From contig DAOUAE010000096.1 in assembly GCA_034433795.1 (NCBI GenBank), positions 1-64,000 of the forward strand: a DNA stretch of 64,000 bases. The letters are read 5' to 3'. Positions 22,588 to 31,099 of the stretch are shown here, one piece after another (positions within the stretch are counted from its first letter, which is position 1; the number at the start of each line of letters is the position of its first letter). The stretch is from DAOUAE01 sp034433795. GTDB taxonomy: Bacteria; Chloroflexota; UBA6077; FW602-bin22; DAOUAE01. The notes under the pieces are model-generated. The model ran no database searches, was not told the origin of the DNA, and was given only the letters and a program-made list of their open reading frames with translations. The translations under genes were made by a program, and so were the position numbers.

Positions 22588-23928
22588 ATGCGACGCGCCC
22601 TGTTCCGCTCCGGTGTCCTCGGTCTGGGGGCGGCCCTCGGCCTCTGGCTCTGGCGGGCCCGGCGCCAGGAGGCCGCCGCTCCCCCGCTGGCCAGTCAGCC
22701 CCGCGTTGTCATCGTCGGCGCGGGGTTCGGCGGGCTGACCGCCGCCCGGGCGCTGGTGGGGGCCCCGGCCAGCGTGCTGATTCTCGACCAGAACAATTAC
22801 CATCTGTTCATCCCGCTTCTCTACCAGGTGGCGACGGCCAGCCTGGAGCCTGAAGAGATCGCCCAGCCGGTCCGGGGCATCATCAAGGGCCTGGCCAATC
22901 TGCGCTTCCAGATGGCGCGGGTGACCGGCGTGGACCTGGAGCGCCGGCAGGTGCTGACCGAAACGGGCGCCATCCCCTACGACTACCTCATCCTGGCCAC
23001 CGGCAGCGCCACCAACTTCTACGGCCTGGAGCACCTGCGGCCGCGCGTCCAGGGGCTGAAGGATCTGCCCAAGGCGGTGCGGCTCCGCAACCATATTCTG
23101 AAGATGTTCGAGCGGGCGGTCACCGAGCCGGACCGCGAGCGCCAGGCGGCTCTGCTGACCTTCGTCATCGTGGGGGGCGGTCCGACCGGCGTGGAGTTCG
23201 CCGGCGCCCTGGCGGAGCTGATCCGGCTGGTCCTGGTCCACGACTATCCGGGCCTCGACTTCGGTCTGGTGCGCATCATCCTGGTGGAGGCCGGATCGGC
23301 CCTCCTGGGGGGCTTCCCACCCCCTCTCCAGCAGGCCGCCGCTCAGGCTCTGCGCGAGAAGGGCGTGGAGGTCTGGCTCAACGCCCCGGTGGAGAGCTAT
23401 GAGGATCACCTGGTCCGGCTCCGGGATGGCCGGACCATCCCGGCCCACACCCTGGTCTGGGCGGCCGGCGTTCAGGCCAGCGACCTGGCCGTTCACCTGG
23501 GACTGCCGACCGGGCGGGCCGGACGGATCATGGTCACCGACTGCCTGCATCTCCCGGGTCGTCCGGAGGTCTACGTGGTCGGCGACAGCGCCTATGTCGA
23601 GCAGGACGGCCGGCCGCTGCCCATGGTTATCCCCGTGGCCATGCAGCAGGGGGCCCACGCCGCCCGCAACATCCGCCGTCAGCTCCGGGGCCTGGATCCG
23701 CTGCCGTTCCGCTATCACGACAAAGGGGCGATGGTCACCATCGGCCGGCACGCTGCGGTCGCCCACATCTACGGGCTCTCGTTCACCGGCTTTCCAGCCT
23801 GGCTGGTCTGGCTCGTCTTCCATCTGCTCCAGATCATCAGCCTGCGGAACCGCCTGCTCGTGCTCATCAACTGGGCCTGGGACTACTTCTTCTTCGAGCG
23901 CGGTGTCCGCCTGATCACTGCCCGGTGA
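22588..23928 (+). CDS. ndh: Type II NADH:quinone oxidoreductase (NDH-2)
   Basis: A 446-residue FAD protein. Two nucleotide-binding loops are visible: VVIVGAGFGGLTAARAL for FAD and FVIVGGGPTGVEFAGAL for NADH. The segment NYHLFIPLLYQVATASLEP is the NDH-2 signature after the first fold, and VYVVGDSA holds the flavin Asp. The C-terminus has a hydrophobic membrane-binding stretch (WLVWLVFHLLQI). An extra N-terminal helix (residues 5-20) may anchor it too. It passes electrons from NADH to quinone without proton pumping. ATG 22588 follows AGGAGA. The stop overlaps the GTG of comB. Confidence 0.9.
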   Translation: MRRALFRSGVLGLGAALGLWLWRARRQEAAAPPLASQPRVVIVGAGFGGLTAARALVGAPASVLILDQNNYHLFIPLLYQVATASLEPEEIAQPVRGIIKGLANLRFQMARVTGVDLERRQVLTETGAIPYDYLILATGSATNFYGLEHLRPRVQGLKDLPKAVRLRNHILKMFERAVTEPDRERQAALLTFVIVGGGPTGVEFAGALAELIRLVLVHDYPGLDFGLVRIILVEAGSALLGGFPPPLQQAAAQALREKGVEVWLNAPVESYEDHLVRLRDGRTIPAHTLVWAAGVQASDLAVHLGLPTGRAGRIMVTDCLHLPGRPEVYVVGDSAYVEQDGRPLPMVIPVAMQQGAHAARNIRRQLRGLDPLPFRYHDKGAMVTIGRHAAVAHIYGLSFTGFPAWLVWLVFHLLQIISLRNRLLVLINWAWDYFFFERGVRLITAR

Positions 23929-24668
23929 GCACCCCACCGCTCTCGCTGACCGTGGCCCTGGCGCCGGCGCTGGCGGCGCTCCACCCGACCGACCTCTGTC
24001 TGGTGGTCGACGTGCTGCGGGCGACCTCGACGCTGGCCGTTCTCTTCGCCCAGGGCTGTGAGGCGGTCTGGCTGGCCCCGGACGTCGCCACCGCTCGTCA
24101 GGCGATCCGCCGGCTCCCCACCGCTCTGCTCTGCGGAGAGGAGGGCGGTCATCCCCCACCGGGGTTCGATGACGGCAACTCACCGGTGGCCCTGGCCGGG
24201 CGCGACCTGCGCGGTCGGAGCGTCGTCTTTGTCACCACCAACGGGACGCGGGCCCTGCGGCTGGCGGCCACGGCCCGCGGTGTTCTGGCGGCCAGTTTCC
24301 TCAACGCCACGGCCGCTGTCCGGACCGCGCTGGCGGCCTGGGAGGCGGGTGGGGGAACGGGACGCCTGGTGGTCCTCTGCGCCGGGCGCCGGGGCGATTT
24401 CGGGCTCGACGACGCGGTCTGTGCGGGCTACCTGGTTGAACGGGTGCTGGACCAGGTGACGGCCCGGCTGGACGATGGGGCCATGGCCGCCCATCGCCTC
24501 TGGCGCTCGTTCGGCGACCCGCTGGCGGCGCTGCGGGCCAGTCAGCACGGCCAGGAGCTCATGGCGCTGGGCTACGGGGAGGATCTCGCCTTCTGCGCGC
24601 GGTGCGACTGGACCGCGGTTGTTCCGGCTGTCGGTGAGGTCACCCCCTGGCCACTCAGACTGCTCTAG
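23925..24668 (+). CDS. comB: 2-phosphosulfolactate phosphatase family protein (ComB-like)
   Basis: A 247-residue member of the ComB family. DVLRATST, CGEEGG and the TTNGTRAL loop are the conserved metal/phosphate-site segments. In methanogens the enzyme removes phosphate from 2-phosphosulfolactate in coenzyme M synthesis. Many bacteria keep the gene without the pathway, and no comA, comC or sulfolactate genes are here. The GTG start at 23925 overlaps the ndh stop by four bases, so it is translationally coupled. The enolase-superfamily gene follows after ten bases. Confidence 0.8.
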   Translation: MSTPPLSLTVALAPALAALHPTDLCLVVDVLRATSTLAVLFAQGCEAVWLAPDVATARQAIRRLPTALLCGEEGGHPPPGFDDGNSPVALAGRDLRGRSVVFVTTNGTRALRLAATARGVLAASFLNATAAVRTALAAWEAGGGTGRLVVLCAGRRGDFGLDDAVCAGYLVERVLDQVTARLDDGAMAAHRLWRSFGDPLAALRASQHGQELMALGYGEDLAFCARCDWTAVVPAVGEVTPWPLRLL

Positions 24669-24678
24669 GGAGGAGGCC

Positions 24679-25812
24679 ATGCCCATCGTTCGCGCTGGCG
24701 CCGTCTACACCATCGCCGTTCCCGACCACCGCCGGGTCCACCTGCGCGGGGCCTGGGTCTTCGTCCAGCTGACCGATGCCGCCGGCCACACCGGCTGGGG
24801 CGAGGCCTCGCACAGCGGCGACGATGACCGGGTGGTCGCGCTGCTCCGCGATCGGTTTCTCCCAGCCTTGCTCGACCAGGAGGTGCCGACGGTCGAGGCC
24901 TGGCTGGCCAGTCTCACGCTGACCGCTCCTGACCGTGTCACCGCCACCGCTCTCTCGGCGGTCGAGCAGGCCCTGCACGATCTTCTGGCCCGCCACTGGG
25001 GAACGCCCCTGGCCCGTCTCTGGGGCGGACCGCTCCAGTCCGCGGTCCCGCTTTACGCCAACATCAACCGGGCGGCGGCCGACCGGAGCCCTGAGGGCTT
25101 CGCCGCCCTGGCCCGGCAGGCAGTCGCCGCCGGCTTTCCGGCCGTCAAGTGTGCCCCCTTCGACGAGGTCGAGCCGGGGCTCAGCGCCGCCGCTCTCGAC
25201 CGGGCCATCGCCCAGGGACTGGAACGGGTGGCGGCGGTCCGGGCGGCCATCGGTCCCGACCGGGAGCTCCTCGTCGACTGCCACAGCCGCTTCGACCGTC
25301 ACACCGCCCGGCGGGTGATCCAGGCCCTTCAGGTTCACCGTCCCTTCTGGGTCGAGGACCCGCTCCCGGTCGAGCGCGACCCGGAGGGTCTGGCCTGGCT
25401 TCGCCGCGAGACCGGCCAGCGCCTGGCCACCGGCGAGCGTCTCTTCGGCCTCGGCCCCTACGCTCGTCTGGCCCGGCTGGAGGCCGCCGACGTCTGGCTG
25501 GTCGACGTCAAGCACGGGGGTGGCCTCTGGACCGCCCGCAAGGTGGCGGCGCTGGCGGAGGCGCACGGTGTGCTCCTCTCGCCCCACAACCCCAGTGGGC
25601 CGGTCAGCACCCTGGCCAGCGCCCATCTGCTGGCCAGTACGCCCAGTGGCTGGCGGCTGGAGTACCCCTTCGCCGAGTTCCCCGACCGGTCCGCCCTCAC
25701 CACCCCGCCCGAGACGCTTCAGGGCGACCGGCTGATCCTGCCCACAGGCTACGGTCTGGGGGCCGATCTGATGGTCGACCGGCTGACGCTGGCGGCGGCG
25801 CTGCGGGTCTAG
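24679..25812 (+). CDS. Mandelate racemase/enolase-superfamily dehydratase (galactonate dehydratase-like)
   Basis: A 377-residue enolase-superfamily enzyme with a capping domain (1-130) and a TIM barrel. The metal ligands are the Asp in LVDCHSRF, Glu in VEDPLP and Glu in ATGERLFG. Acid/base candidates are the His in the first block (as in D-galactonate and mannonate dehydratases), and His in SPHNPSGP. KCAPFD replaces the KxK of racemases. These marks fit a sugar-acid dehydratase; the exact sugar is not readable. The ATG at 24679 follows GGGAGGAGG. It closes the ndh-comB operon and overlaps the convergent kinase gene by four bases. Confidence 0.8.
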   Translation: MPIVRAGAVYTIAVPDHRRVHLRGAWVFVQLTDAAGHTGWGEASHSGDDDRVVALLRDRFLPALLDQEVPTVEAWLASLTLTAPDRVTATALSAVEQALHDLLARHWGTPLARLWGGPLQSAVPLYANINRAAADRSPEGFAALARQAVAAGFPAVKCAPFDEVEPGLSAAALDRAIAQGLERVAAVRAAIGPDRELLVDCHSRFDRHTARRVIQALQVHRPFWVEDPLPVERDPEGLAWLRRETGQRLATGERLFGLGPYARLARLEAADVWLVDVKHGGGLWTARKVAALAEAHGVLLSPHNPSGPVSTLASAHLLASTPSGWRLEYPFAEFPDRSALTTPPETLQGDRLILPTGYGLGADLMVDRLTLAAALRV

Positions 25813-27221
25813 TCGCGCGGCAAACAGAAGGTGAACGTGCTGCCCCGTCCGGGCCCGGGGCTCTCGGCCCAGATGCGCCCGCCGTGGGCTTCGACGATGG
25901 CGCGGGTGATGTAGAGACCCAGGCCCAGGCCCCGGGCCCGCCGCTCGCGGTAGAGGCGCGAGTAGGGCTGGAAGAGGAGCGGGAGGTCCTCCGGCCGGAG
26001 CCCGATCCCCGGATCGGTGACCGCGACGCAGACCTCCCGGTCGGTCGACCAGAGGCGGACGCGGATCTCGCCCCCCTCAGGCGTGTATTTGATGGCGTTG
26101 CTGAGGAGGTTGGTCAGGGCCTGCGCCAGACGGTCCGGGTCCCAGCGGCCGGGGAGCGAGGGCGGTGCCTCCAGCATCAGCCGGTGGCGGGTGGTCGTGG
26201 CCTGCTGGGCGGCCACGACCTCGCGGGCGATGGCCACAAGATCGGTGGTCGTGCGCTCAAGGTGGAAGCGCCCGGCCGCGATGCGCGAGACATCGAGCAG
26301 ATCGCTGACCAGCCGGTTCAGCCGGTCGATCTGGGCCCGCAGGTTGGCCTTCACTGTCGCCTGTCGGTCTGGCGCGAGGGTCTCCCAGCGGTCGAGGAAG
26401 TAAAGGTAGCCCAGGAGCGGGGTCATCGCCCCCCGCAGTTCGTGGGCCACGGCCGAGACAAACGTCTCCCGCCGCTCGCGCTCCTCGAGCAGTTCGGCTG
26501 CCCGCTGCTGGGCCTCGGCGTAGAGACGGGTGCGCTCGAGGGCCAGAGCGGCGTGGGCGGCCAGCAGGGTGAGGATGGCGGCATCGTCGGCGGTGAACCC
26601 GGCGTCGTCAGGTTTATTCCCCAGGATCAGGACGCCCAGAGACCGGGTGCCGCTCAGGAGCGGGACGGCCAGCAGGCTCCCCGCCGGCAGCCCGGGGGGC
26701 GCGGCGGCCCGGAGCGAAGGGTCGCGGCGCCAGTCGCTCAGCCAGAGGGGACCACGGTCACGCACCCGGGTCGCCAGGTCGGCCAGCCACGGACTGCCGG
26801 CCAGGACGCCCGGCGTCAGGGGGCCGTGGAGGTGAGGGGTCTCGACGCCCGGCAGGGGATCGGTCAGATGGACGAGGGCCCAGGCGGCGCCGCTGAGCTG
26901 GCGAGCCTCGTCGGCGGTCGTGGCCACGACGGCCGGCAGGCTGACCTGGGCTCCGATGCGCAGAGCCGCCTGGTGGGTCCGTTGGAGGCGCCGCAGCCGC
27001 GTCTCGGCCAGCAGCCGCTGGAGCGCCAGCTGCCGGCTGAGGTAGGCGGTGCTGGTGACAGCCAACAGACTGAAGAGGCGCGGCAGGCGCATGACCGGGG
27101 GGACGGCCGGCCGGAGAACGCGTTCAGTGATCAGGGTGACCGCCAGCAGGCTCAGCGAGGCGACGATATCCCAGTGACGGCGGATAAGCGCCCACTCGTG
27201 CCGGAGGCGTGGCCCGACCAC
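25809..27221 (-). CDS. Sensor histidine kinase with GAF domain
   Basis: A 470-residue kinase: two hydrophobic segments (about 18-32 and 48-60), a GAF-like domain (about 80-230), then HisKA with the phospho-acceptor His (H260, AVAHELRG) and a HATPase domain with N box NLLSNAIKYTPEGG, G1 DPGIGL and G2 GLGLGLYI. It would sense a small ligand or redox signal and phosphorylate a response regulator. No regulator gene is adjacent, so it is an orphan here. It starts 16 bases after the MFS gene, probably in one transcript. The GTG start is not strongly supported. Confidence 0.85.
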   Translation of the reverse strand: MVGPRLRHEWALIRRHWDIVASLSLLAVTLITERVLRPAVPPVMRLPRLFSLLAVTSTAYLSRQLALQRLLAETRLRRLQRTHQAALRIGAQVSLPAVVATTADEARQLSGAAWALVHLTDPLPGVETPHLHGPLTPGVLAGSPWLADLATRVRDRGPLWLSDWRRDPSLRAAAPPGLPAGSLLAVPLLSGTRSLGVLILGNKPDDAGFTADDAAILTLLAAHAALALERTRLYAEAQQRAAELLEERERRETFVSAVAHELRGAMTPLLGYLYFLDRWETLAPDRQATVKANLRAQIDRLNRLVSDLLDVSRIAAGRFHLERTTTDLVAIAREVVAAQQATTTRHRLMLEAPPSLPGRWDPDRLAQALTNLLSNAIKYTPEGGEIRVRLWSTDREVCVAVTDPGIGLRPEDLPLLFQPYSRLYRERRARGLGLGLYITRAIVEAHGGRIWAESPGPGRGSTFTFCLPRD

Positions 27222-27237
27222 CTGCTCCCCCGCGCCG

Positions 27238-28452
27238 TCAGGGCTCGCGGGCCGGGGCGCGCGTCGGCGAACCGGCCGGCGCCTCCGCCCGCGTCTCGCG
27301 GACGAAGGCCAGGAGGGTGACGGCGGCCAGAGCGCCGATGCCGGCCAGGGCCAGGGCGCTCAGCGTCAGCCCCACGAGATCGGCGATCATCCCGACCACC
27401 AGCGGTCCCCCGGCCGAGCCGGCGTCGCCCAGCAGCCGCCAGAGCCCCAGGAACTCGCCGGTGGCCTCTTTGGGGGCGAGGTCGGCTCCCAGGGTCATCA
27501 TCGTCCCCGAGCCCAGGCCGTTGCCCAGCCCCATCACCGCCGTGGCCAGCAGCAGCCCCCAGTAATCGTGGGCCAGCGGCACCAGCAGCATGCCCAGCGA
27601 GAGGACGGCGAACGAGGGGACCGAGGCGAACTTGCGTCCCAGCCGGTCCATGATGACGCCGGCCGGCAGGAAGAGCGACATGTCGATGGCCGCCGAGAGG
27701 CTGACGATGCTGCCGATGGCCGCCACATCCAGCCCCAGAACGCTGGCCCCGTACAGGGGGACGATGATCTGGCGGCCCGCCCGGATCATCTGGGCCCACA
27801 GCTGGGCGGTCCCGGCTGCCAGCAGTTCCGGCCAGTGGTGGCGGAAGAGGTCGCCCAGCACCCGCCAGCGGAGCCGGTGATGGAGACGGGTCTGCAGACC
27901 GCTCTCCGGGACGGCGACGAAGGCCAGGACCAGGGCTCCGGTCGAAAGGGCGGCGGTGAGCAGGATGGCGGCCGGAAGGCCCAGGGCGTAGCCGACCGCG
28001 CCGCCGATGGCCGGGCCGGTGAAGGTGCCGATGCGGTTGACGCCGCCGAAGGTCGAGAGGGCCCGGCCCCGCTGGGCCGGCGGGACCACGTCGGTCAGGT
28101 AGGCCAGCCGGGAGAGGTTCCAGCAGGCGGTTCCGGCCCCAGCGATCAGACGGTAGACGACCAGTTCGGGGTAGAGGTGGGCCAGGGCCAGGCCCAGATT
28201 GGCCAGAGCCAGGGCCCCGGTCCCCAGCAGCATCATCCGCCGGCGCCCCAGCCGCTCCAGCAGGAGGCCCGCCGGGACGTCGGTCAGCAGCGTCCCCAGT
28301 CCGGCGGCCGAGACCACCAGGCTGACCAGACCGAAAGAGGGGGTGAACTGCTGGGCGTAGAGCGGGAGGGTGGGAATGAGAATGCCCTGACTGAAGGCCA
28401 GCAGGAATGTGGGCAGGTAGACTGGCAGGAGCAATCGGGCCCGCTGCACCAT
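27238..28452 (-). CDS. Major facilitator superfamily transporter
   Basis: A 404-residue, twelve-helix MFS protein. The loop after helix 2 has VPAGLLLERLGRRRMML, the family signature DR-x-GR-R/K in variant form, and the loop between helices 8 and 9 has VIMDRLGRK. It resembles drug- or sugar-efflux members, but the substrate is unknown. GAGG lies six bases before ATG 28452, which I prefer to the ATG at 28458 and to earlier starts in Gly/Arg-rich sequence. The histidine kinase gene follows closely, hinting that the kinase may respond to the transported compound (inference). Confidence 0.8.
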   Translation of the reverse strand: MVQRARLLLPVYLPTFLLAFSQGILIPTLPLYAQQFTPSFGLVSLVVSAAGLGTLLTDVPAGLLLERLGRRRMMLLGTGALALANLGLALAHLYPELVVYRLIAGAGTACWNLSRLAYLTDVVPPAQRGRALSTFGGVNRIGTFTGPAIGGAVGYALGLPAAILLTAALSTGALVLAFVAVPESGLQTRLHHRLRWRVLGDLFRHHWPELLAAGTAQLWAQMIRAGRQIIVPLYGASVLGLDVAAIGSIVSLSAAIDMSLFLPAGVIMDRLGRKFASVPSFAVLSLGMLLVPLAHDYWGLLLATAVMGLGNGLGSGTMMTLGADLAPKEATGEFLGLWRLLGDAGSAGGPLVVGMIADLVGLTLSALALAGIGALAAVTLLAFVRETRAEAPAGSPTRAPAREP

Positions 28453-28562
28453 CGTCATCCTCGCGCGCCGGTCGTCTCGCTGGGAGAGGCCGCCCGTCCC
28501 AGTGTAGCACATCCCCCGTGCCGGGGAAAACCGTCGGGGGTGGCCGGGACGGCGGGCTCTGC

Positions 28563-28568
28563 TATAAT
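28563..28568 (+). promoter_or_regulatory. -10 element upstream of sbp
   Basis: A perfect TATAAT 37 bases before the sbp start codon. The -35 region (about 28540) is a poor match. Confidence 0.45.
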
Positions 28569-28604
28569 GAGGGCCAGACAGGTCTCACCGGCAGGGTGTA
28601 TCCA

Positions 28605-28982
28605 GTGTGGTTGCCGGCTTTGGGGCTCCTGATCGGGATCGTGGCCGGGCTCGTCTTCCGCCTGACCGTCCCGGCGGAGTACGCCCGTTACACCGCCATC
28701 GCCATCCTGGCGGCCCTGGACTCGATCCTGGGCGCTGCGCGGGCCGAACTGGAAGACCAGTATGATAACATCGTCTTCCTCTCGGGCCTGTTGACCAATA
28801 TGCTGCTGGCGGGCCTGCTGACCTTTCTGGGCGACCGGCTGGGGGTCGAGCTCTACTTCGCCGCCATTCTGGCCTTCGGAGTGCGCCTGTTCAACAATCT
28901 GGCCATCATCCGGCGTCACCTCATCGCCCGCAGCCGGGCTCTCTACCGCCGCCCCTCTTCGCTCACCTCGGAGGGGGAGTAG
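28605..28982 (+). CDS. sbp: Small basic protein Sbp (DUF1290)
   Basis: A 125-residue membrane protein with three to four helices. It aligns by eye along its length with Bacillus Sbp: MWLPALGLLIG at the start, RLTVPAEYARY, AALDSILGAARA, FLSGLLTNM and the conserved LYFAAILAFGVRLFNNLAIIRR. In Firmicutes and Actinobacteria sbp sits in the division gene cluster, and here ftsZ follows after 890 bases. Its function is not known. The match to the Bacillus N-terminus fixes the start at GTG 28605 rather than 28596. The 3' end overlaps the DinB gene by 20 bases. Confidence 0.9.
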   Translation: MWLPALGLLIGIVAGLVFRLTVPAEYARYTAIAILAALDSILGAARAELEDQYDNIVFLSGLLTNMLLAGLLTFLGDRLGVELYFAAILAFGVRLFNNLAIIRRHLIARSRALYRRPSSLTSEGE

Positions 28983-29451
28983 CCGGCCGGCGCCGCTCCC
29001 GACGGGCCTGGATCTCCGCCAGCCAGCGCTCCTCGTCGGCCACGGCCCGCTCGACCAGCTCCCGGACCGTCAGCCGGCCCCAGCGCGGGTGACGACCGGT
29101 CCGCTGCCAGTCCTCCGGCCGGAGCGCCTGGAGTCGGGCGACCGTCTCCTGACGAAAGGCCCGGAACAGTCCCAGCAGCCGGGCGACCGCGTCAGACTGG
29201 TAGTCGCGGAGGGCGGCATACTCCTCCGGGTCGTAGTCCGGCAGCAGCGGGTCGTCCTCACTGAGCAGACGGTAGAGGGCCGCGTTGAGCCAGGCGGCGG
29301 CGTCGGCCAGATGGCCGACGATCTCTTTGATCGACCAGCCGCCGTCGGAGGGGCGCTGGCGCTGCTGGGGTTCGTCCAGGTCGGCGACCAGGGCGGCCAG
29401 GCGGTCGGGGGTCGCGGCCAGACGGGCGATCAGCGTCTCGGGATCGGGCAT
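28963..29451 (-). CDS. DinB-family four-helix protein
   Basis: A 162-residue DinB/YfiT-like helix bundle: SDGGWSIKEIVGHLADAAAWL carries the first conserved His at the end of helix 2. The usual later metal ligands (HxxxH in the last helix) are replaced (VADEERWLAEI), so a typical metal site looks incomplete. Members include bacillithiol- and mycothiol-dependent transferases, but no such role is supported here. The ATG is at 29451. It lies convergent to sbp, between sbp and ftsZ. Confidence 0.75.
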   Translation of the reverse strand: MPDPETLIARLAATPDRLAALVADLDEPQQRQRPSDGGWSIKEIVGHLADAAAWLNAALYRLLSEDDPLLPDYDPEEYAALRDYQSDAVARLLGLFRAFRQETVARLQALRPEDWQRTGRHPRWGRLTVRELVERAVADEERWLAEIQARRERRRPATPPPR

Positions 29452-29564
29452 GGTCTCCTCACCGTGGTGGCGCGGGACGACTCTTCCGGTCGCGGATGGT
29501 TCCGGCTTGGGTCTGGCTATTTTACCATAGCGTGGGAGGGCGGGACCATAGTACTCCTGGCCCC

Positions 29565-29593
29565 TTGCTAGCGGTCGTCCTCCCCACTATAAT
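29565..29593 (+). promoter_or_regulatory. Promoter of ftsZ
   Basis: -35 TTGCTA (29565-29570), 17-base spacer, perfect -10 TATAAT (29588-29593). The message would start near 29600. Confidence 0.75.
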
Positions 29594-29599
29594 CCCCTG

Positions 29600-29873
29600 C
29601 GTCCTGGGAAGCGGCTGGCTTGTTCGACTCATCATCTTCTCCCCACCGGCCTGATCCAACCGAGACCGAGCGTCGCCGTGATGCGGACCGTTGGGCACGG
29701 CAGGGGTGCAGCGCCTCCGCTCCCCGCTGAGCGGGCTGACCGGTCTGGGGGTCGGTTGCCCTCGCTGGGGCTGGCCTCTGCTGGCCGCACCGGCTGGCTC
29801 CCAGGGCAGGGACGGAGAGTCAGGGAGCGGGCAGCCTCTGTGACGAAGAGGGGGAGCGTTGAAGGAGAGCGCC
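29600..29873 (+). other. Long 5' leader of ftsZ
   Basis: If the promoter at 29565-29593 is used, about 270 untranslated bases precede ftsZ. I find no convincing small ORF or known riboswitch core. The strand is GC-rich with several short hairpins (for example CCGCTCCCCGCTGAGCGG). Confidence 0.4.
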
Positions 29874-30953
29874 ATGGCGGAACTGGTGCCTTTGCCCAAC
29901 ACCGAGTCGTTTGCCCGAATCAAGGTTGTCGGTGTCGGGGGAGGGGGATCGAACGCCGTTCACCGGATGATCCAGGCCGAGATCCGCGGGATCGAGTTCA
30001 TCGCCATCAACACCGATTATCAGGCGCTGCTGCGCACCGAGGCCGACCGCAAGATTCAGATCGGCGATAAGCTCACCAAGGGCCTGGGCGCCGGAGGCAA
30101 CCCGATCATCGGCACCAAGGCGGCCGAGGAGTCGAGCGATCTCATCTTCGAGGCTCTGAAAGACGCCGATATGGTCTTCATCACCGCCGGCATGGGCGGG
30201 GGGACCGGCTCCGGGGCGGCGCCGGTGGTGGCCCAGCTGGCCAAGGAGGTCGGCGCGCTGACGGTGGCGGTGGTCACCAAGCCCTTCAGTTTCGAGGGGG
30301 CCCGCCGGCGGGCGGTGGCGGAGGAGGCCATCAACCAGTTGAAGGATAAGGTTGACACGCTGATCGTCATCCCCAACGACCGGATTCTCCAGGTGGTGGA
30401 CAAGAAGACCTCGTTCGAGGCGGCCTTCCGGGTGGTGGACGATGTCCTGCACCAGGGCATTCAGGGGATCGCCGAGCTCATCACCGTGCCCGGTCTCATC
30501 AACCTCGACTTCGCCGATGTCAAGGCCATTATGTCGCAGGCCGGCTCAGCCCTGATGGCCATCGGTCGGGGCGAGGGTGAGACCCGGGCCACCGACGCCG
30601 CCCGGGCGGCCATCTCCAGCCCGCTGCTGGAGGTCTCCATCGAGGGTGCTCGGGGGGTGATCTTCAACATCTGTGGCGGACCGGACCTGACCCTCTTCGA
30701 GGTGACCGAGGCCGCCCAGATCATCAGCCAGGCGGCGGACCCCGAGGCCAACATCATCTTCGGGGCGGTGATCGACCCGAAGATGCAGAACGAGGTCAAG
30801 ATCACCGTCATCGCCACCGGCTTCGATGGCCGACCCAGCCAGGTCAAGACCCTGCCGCTGACCGGCCACCGGCCGGCGCCCAGCCGGGAGCCGGCCGGCA
30901 TCGATGACCCCGAGGTGCCGGCCTTCCTGCGCAAGCGGTACGGCCGTGGCTAG
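29874..30953 (+). CDS. ftsZ: Cell division GTPase FtsZ
   Basis: A 359-residue tubulin homologue that polymerises into the Z ring at midcell. The GTP loop GGGTGSG is at 108-114, the first glycine loop GVGGGGSNAV at 20-29, and the synergy loop has NLDFADVKAIM, which supplies the catalytic Asp residues. The extreme C-terminus DDPEVPAFLRKRYG is the conserved peptide that binds FtsA, SepF or ZipA-type partners. The linker before it is short. AAGGAG precedes ATG 29874 by six bases. Downstream lies nrdR after 146 bases, an order common in several phyla. Confidence 0.97.
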   Translation: MAELVPLPNTESFARIKVVGVGGGGSNAVHRMIQAEIRGIEFIAINTDYQALLRTEADRKIQIGDKLTKGLGAGGNPIIGTKAAEESSDLIFEALKDADMVFITAGMGGGTGSGAAPVVAQLAKEVGALTVAVVTKPFSFEGARRRAVAEEAINQLKDKVDTLIVIPNDRILQVVDKKTSFEAAFRVVDDVLHQGIQGIAELITVPGLINLDFADVKAIMSQAGSALMAIGRGEGETRATDAARAAISSPLLEVSIEGARGVIFNICGGPDLTLFEVTEAAQIISQAADPEANIIFGAVIDPKMQNEVKITVIATGFDGRPSQVKTLPLTGHRPAPSREPAGIDDPEVPAFLRKRYGRG

Positions 30954-30980
30954 GCGATAGGAAAAAAGTCCTAGAGATCC

Positions 30981-31067
30981 GCCGACCATCCTCTTGACGC
31001 CGGTCCATATCTTGATTACTGTGGAAGTGAGCGATCAAGATATGGCCCTCCCCGGAGGGTGGTCGGC
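30981..31067. promoter_or_regulatory. Nested inverted repeats around the nrdR promoter
   Basis: A perfect 12-bp inverted repeat (31005-31016 and 31034-31045, 17-base spacer) is flanked by a second, nearly perfect one (30981-30993 and 31055-31067, 12 of 13 bases). The inner arms lie on either side of the -10 hexamer. It could be a repressor operator, possibly for NrdR itself, or a large mRNA hairpin. Confidence 0.6.
30994..31022 (+). promoter_or_regulatory. Promoter of nrdR
   Basis: -35 TTGACG (30994-30999), 17-base spacer, -10 TACTGT (31017-31022), embedded in the nested palindrome. Confidence 0.6.
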
Positions 31068-31099
31068 GTTTCCTCGGGGTGGGGGACGGGGGTGGGGGT

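Noticed and set aside
25149..27320. A 723-codon plus-strand frame across the dehydratase and histidine kinase
   Set aside because: It runs antisense to the kinase, which has intact H, N, G1 and G2 boxes.
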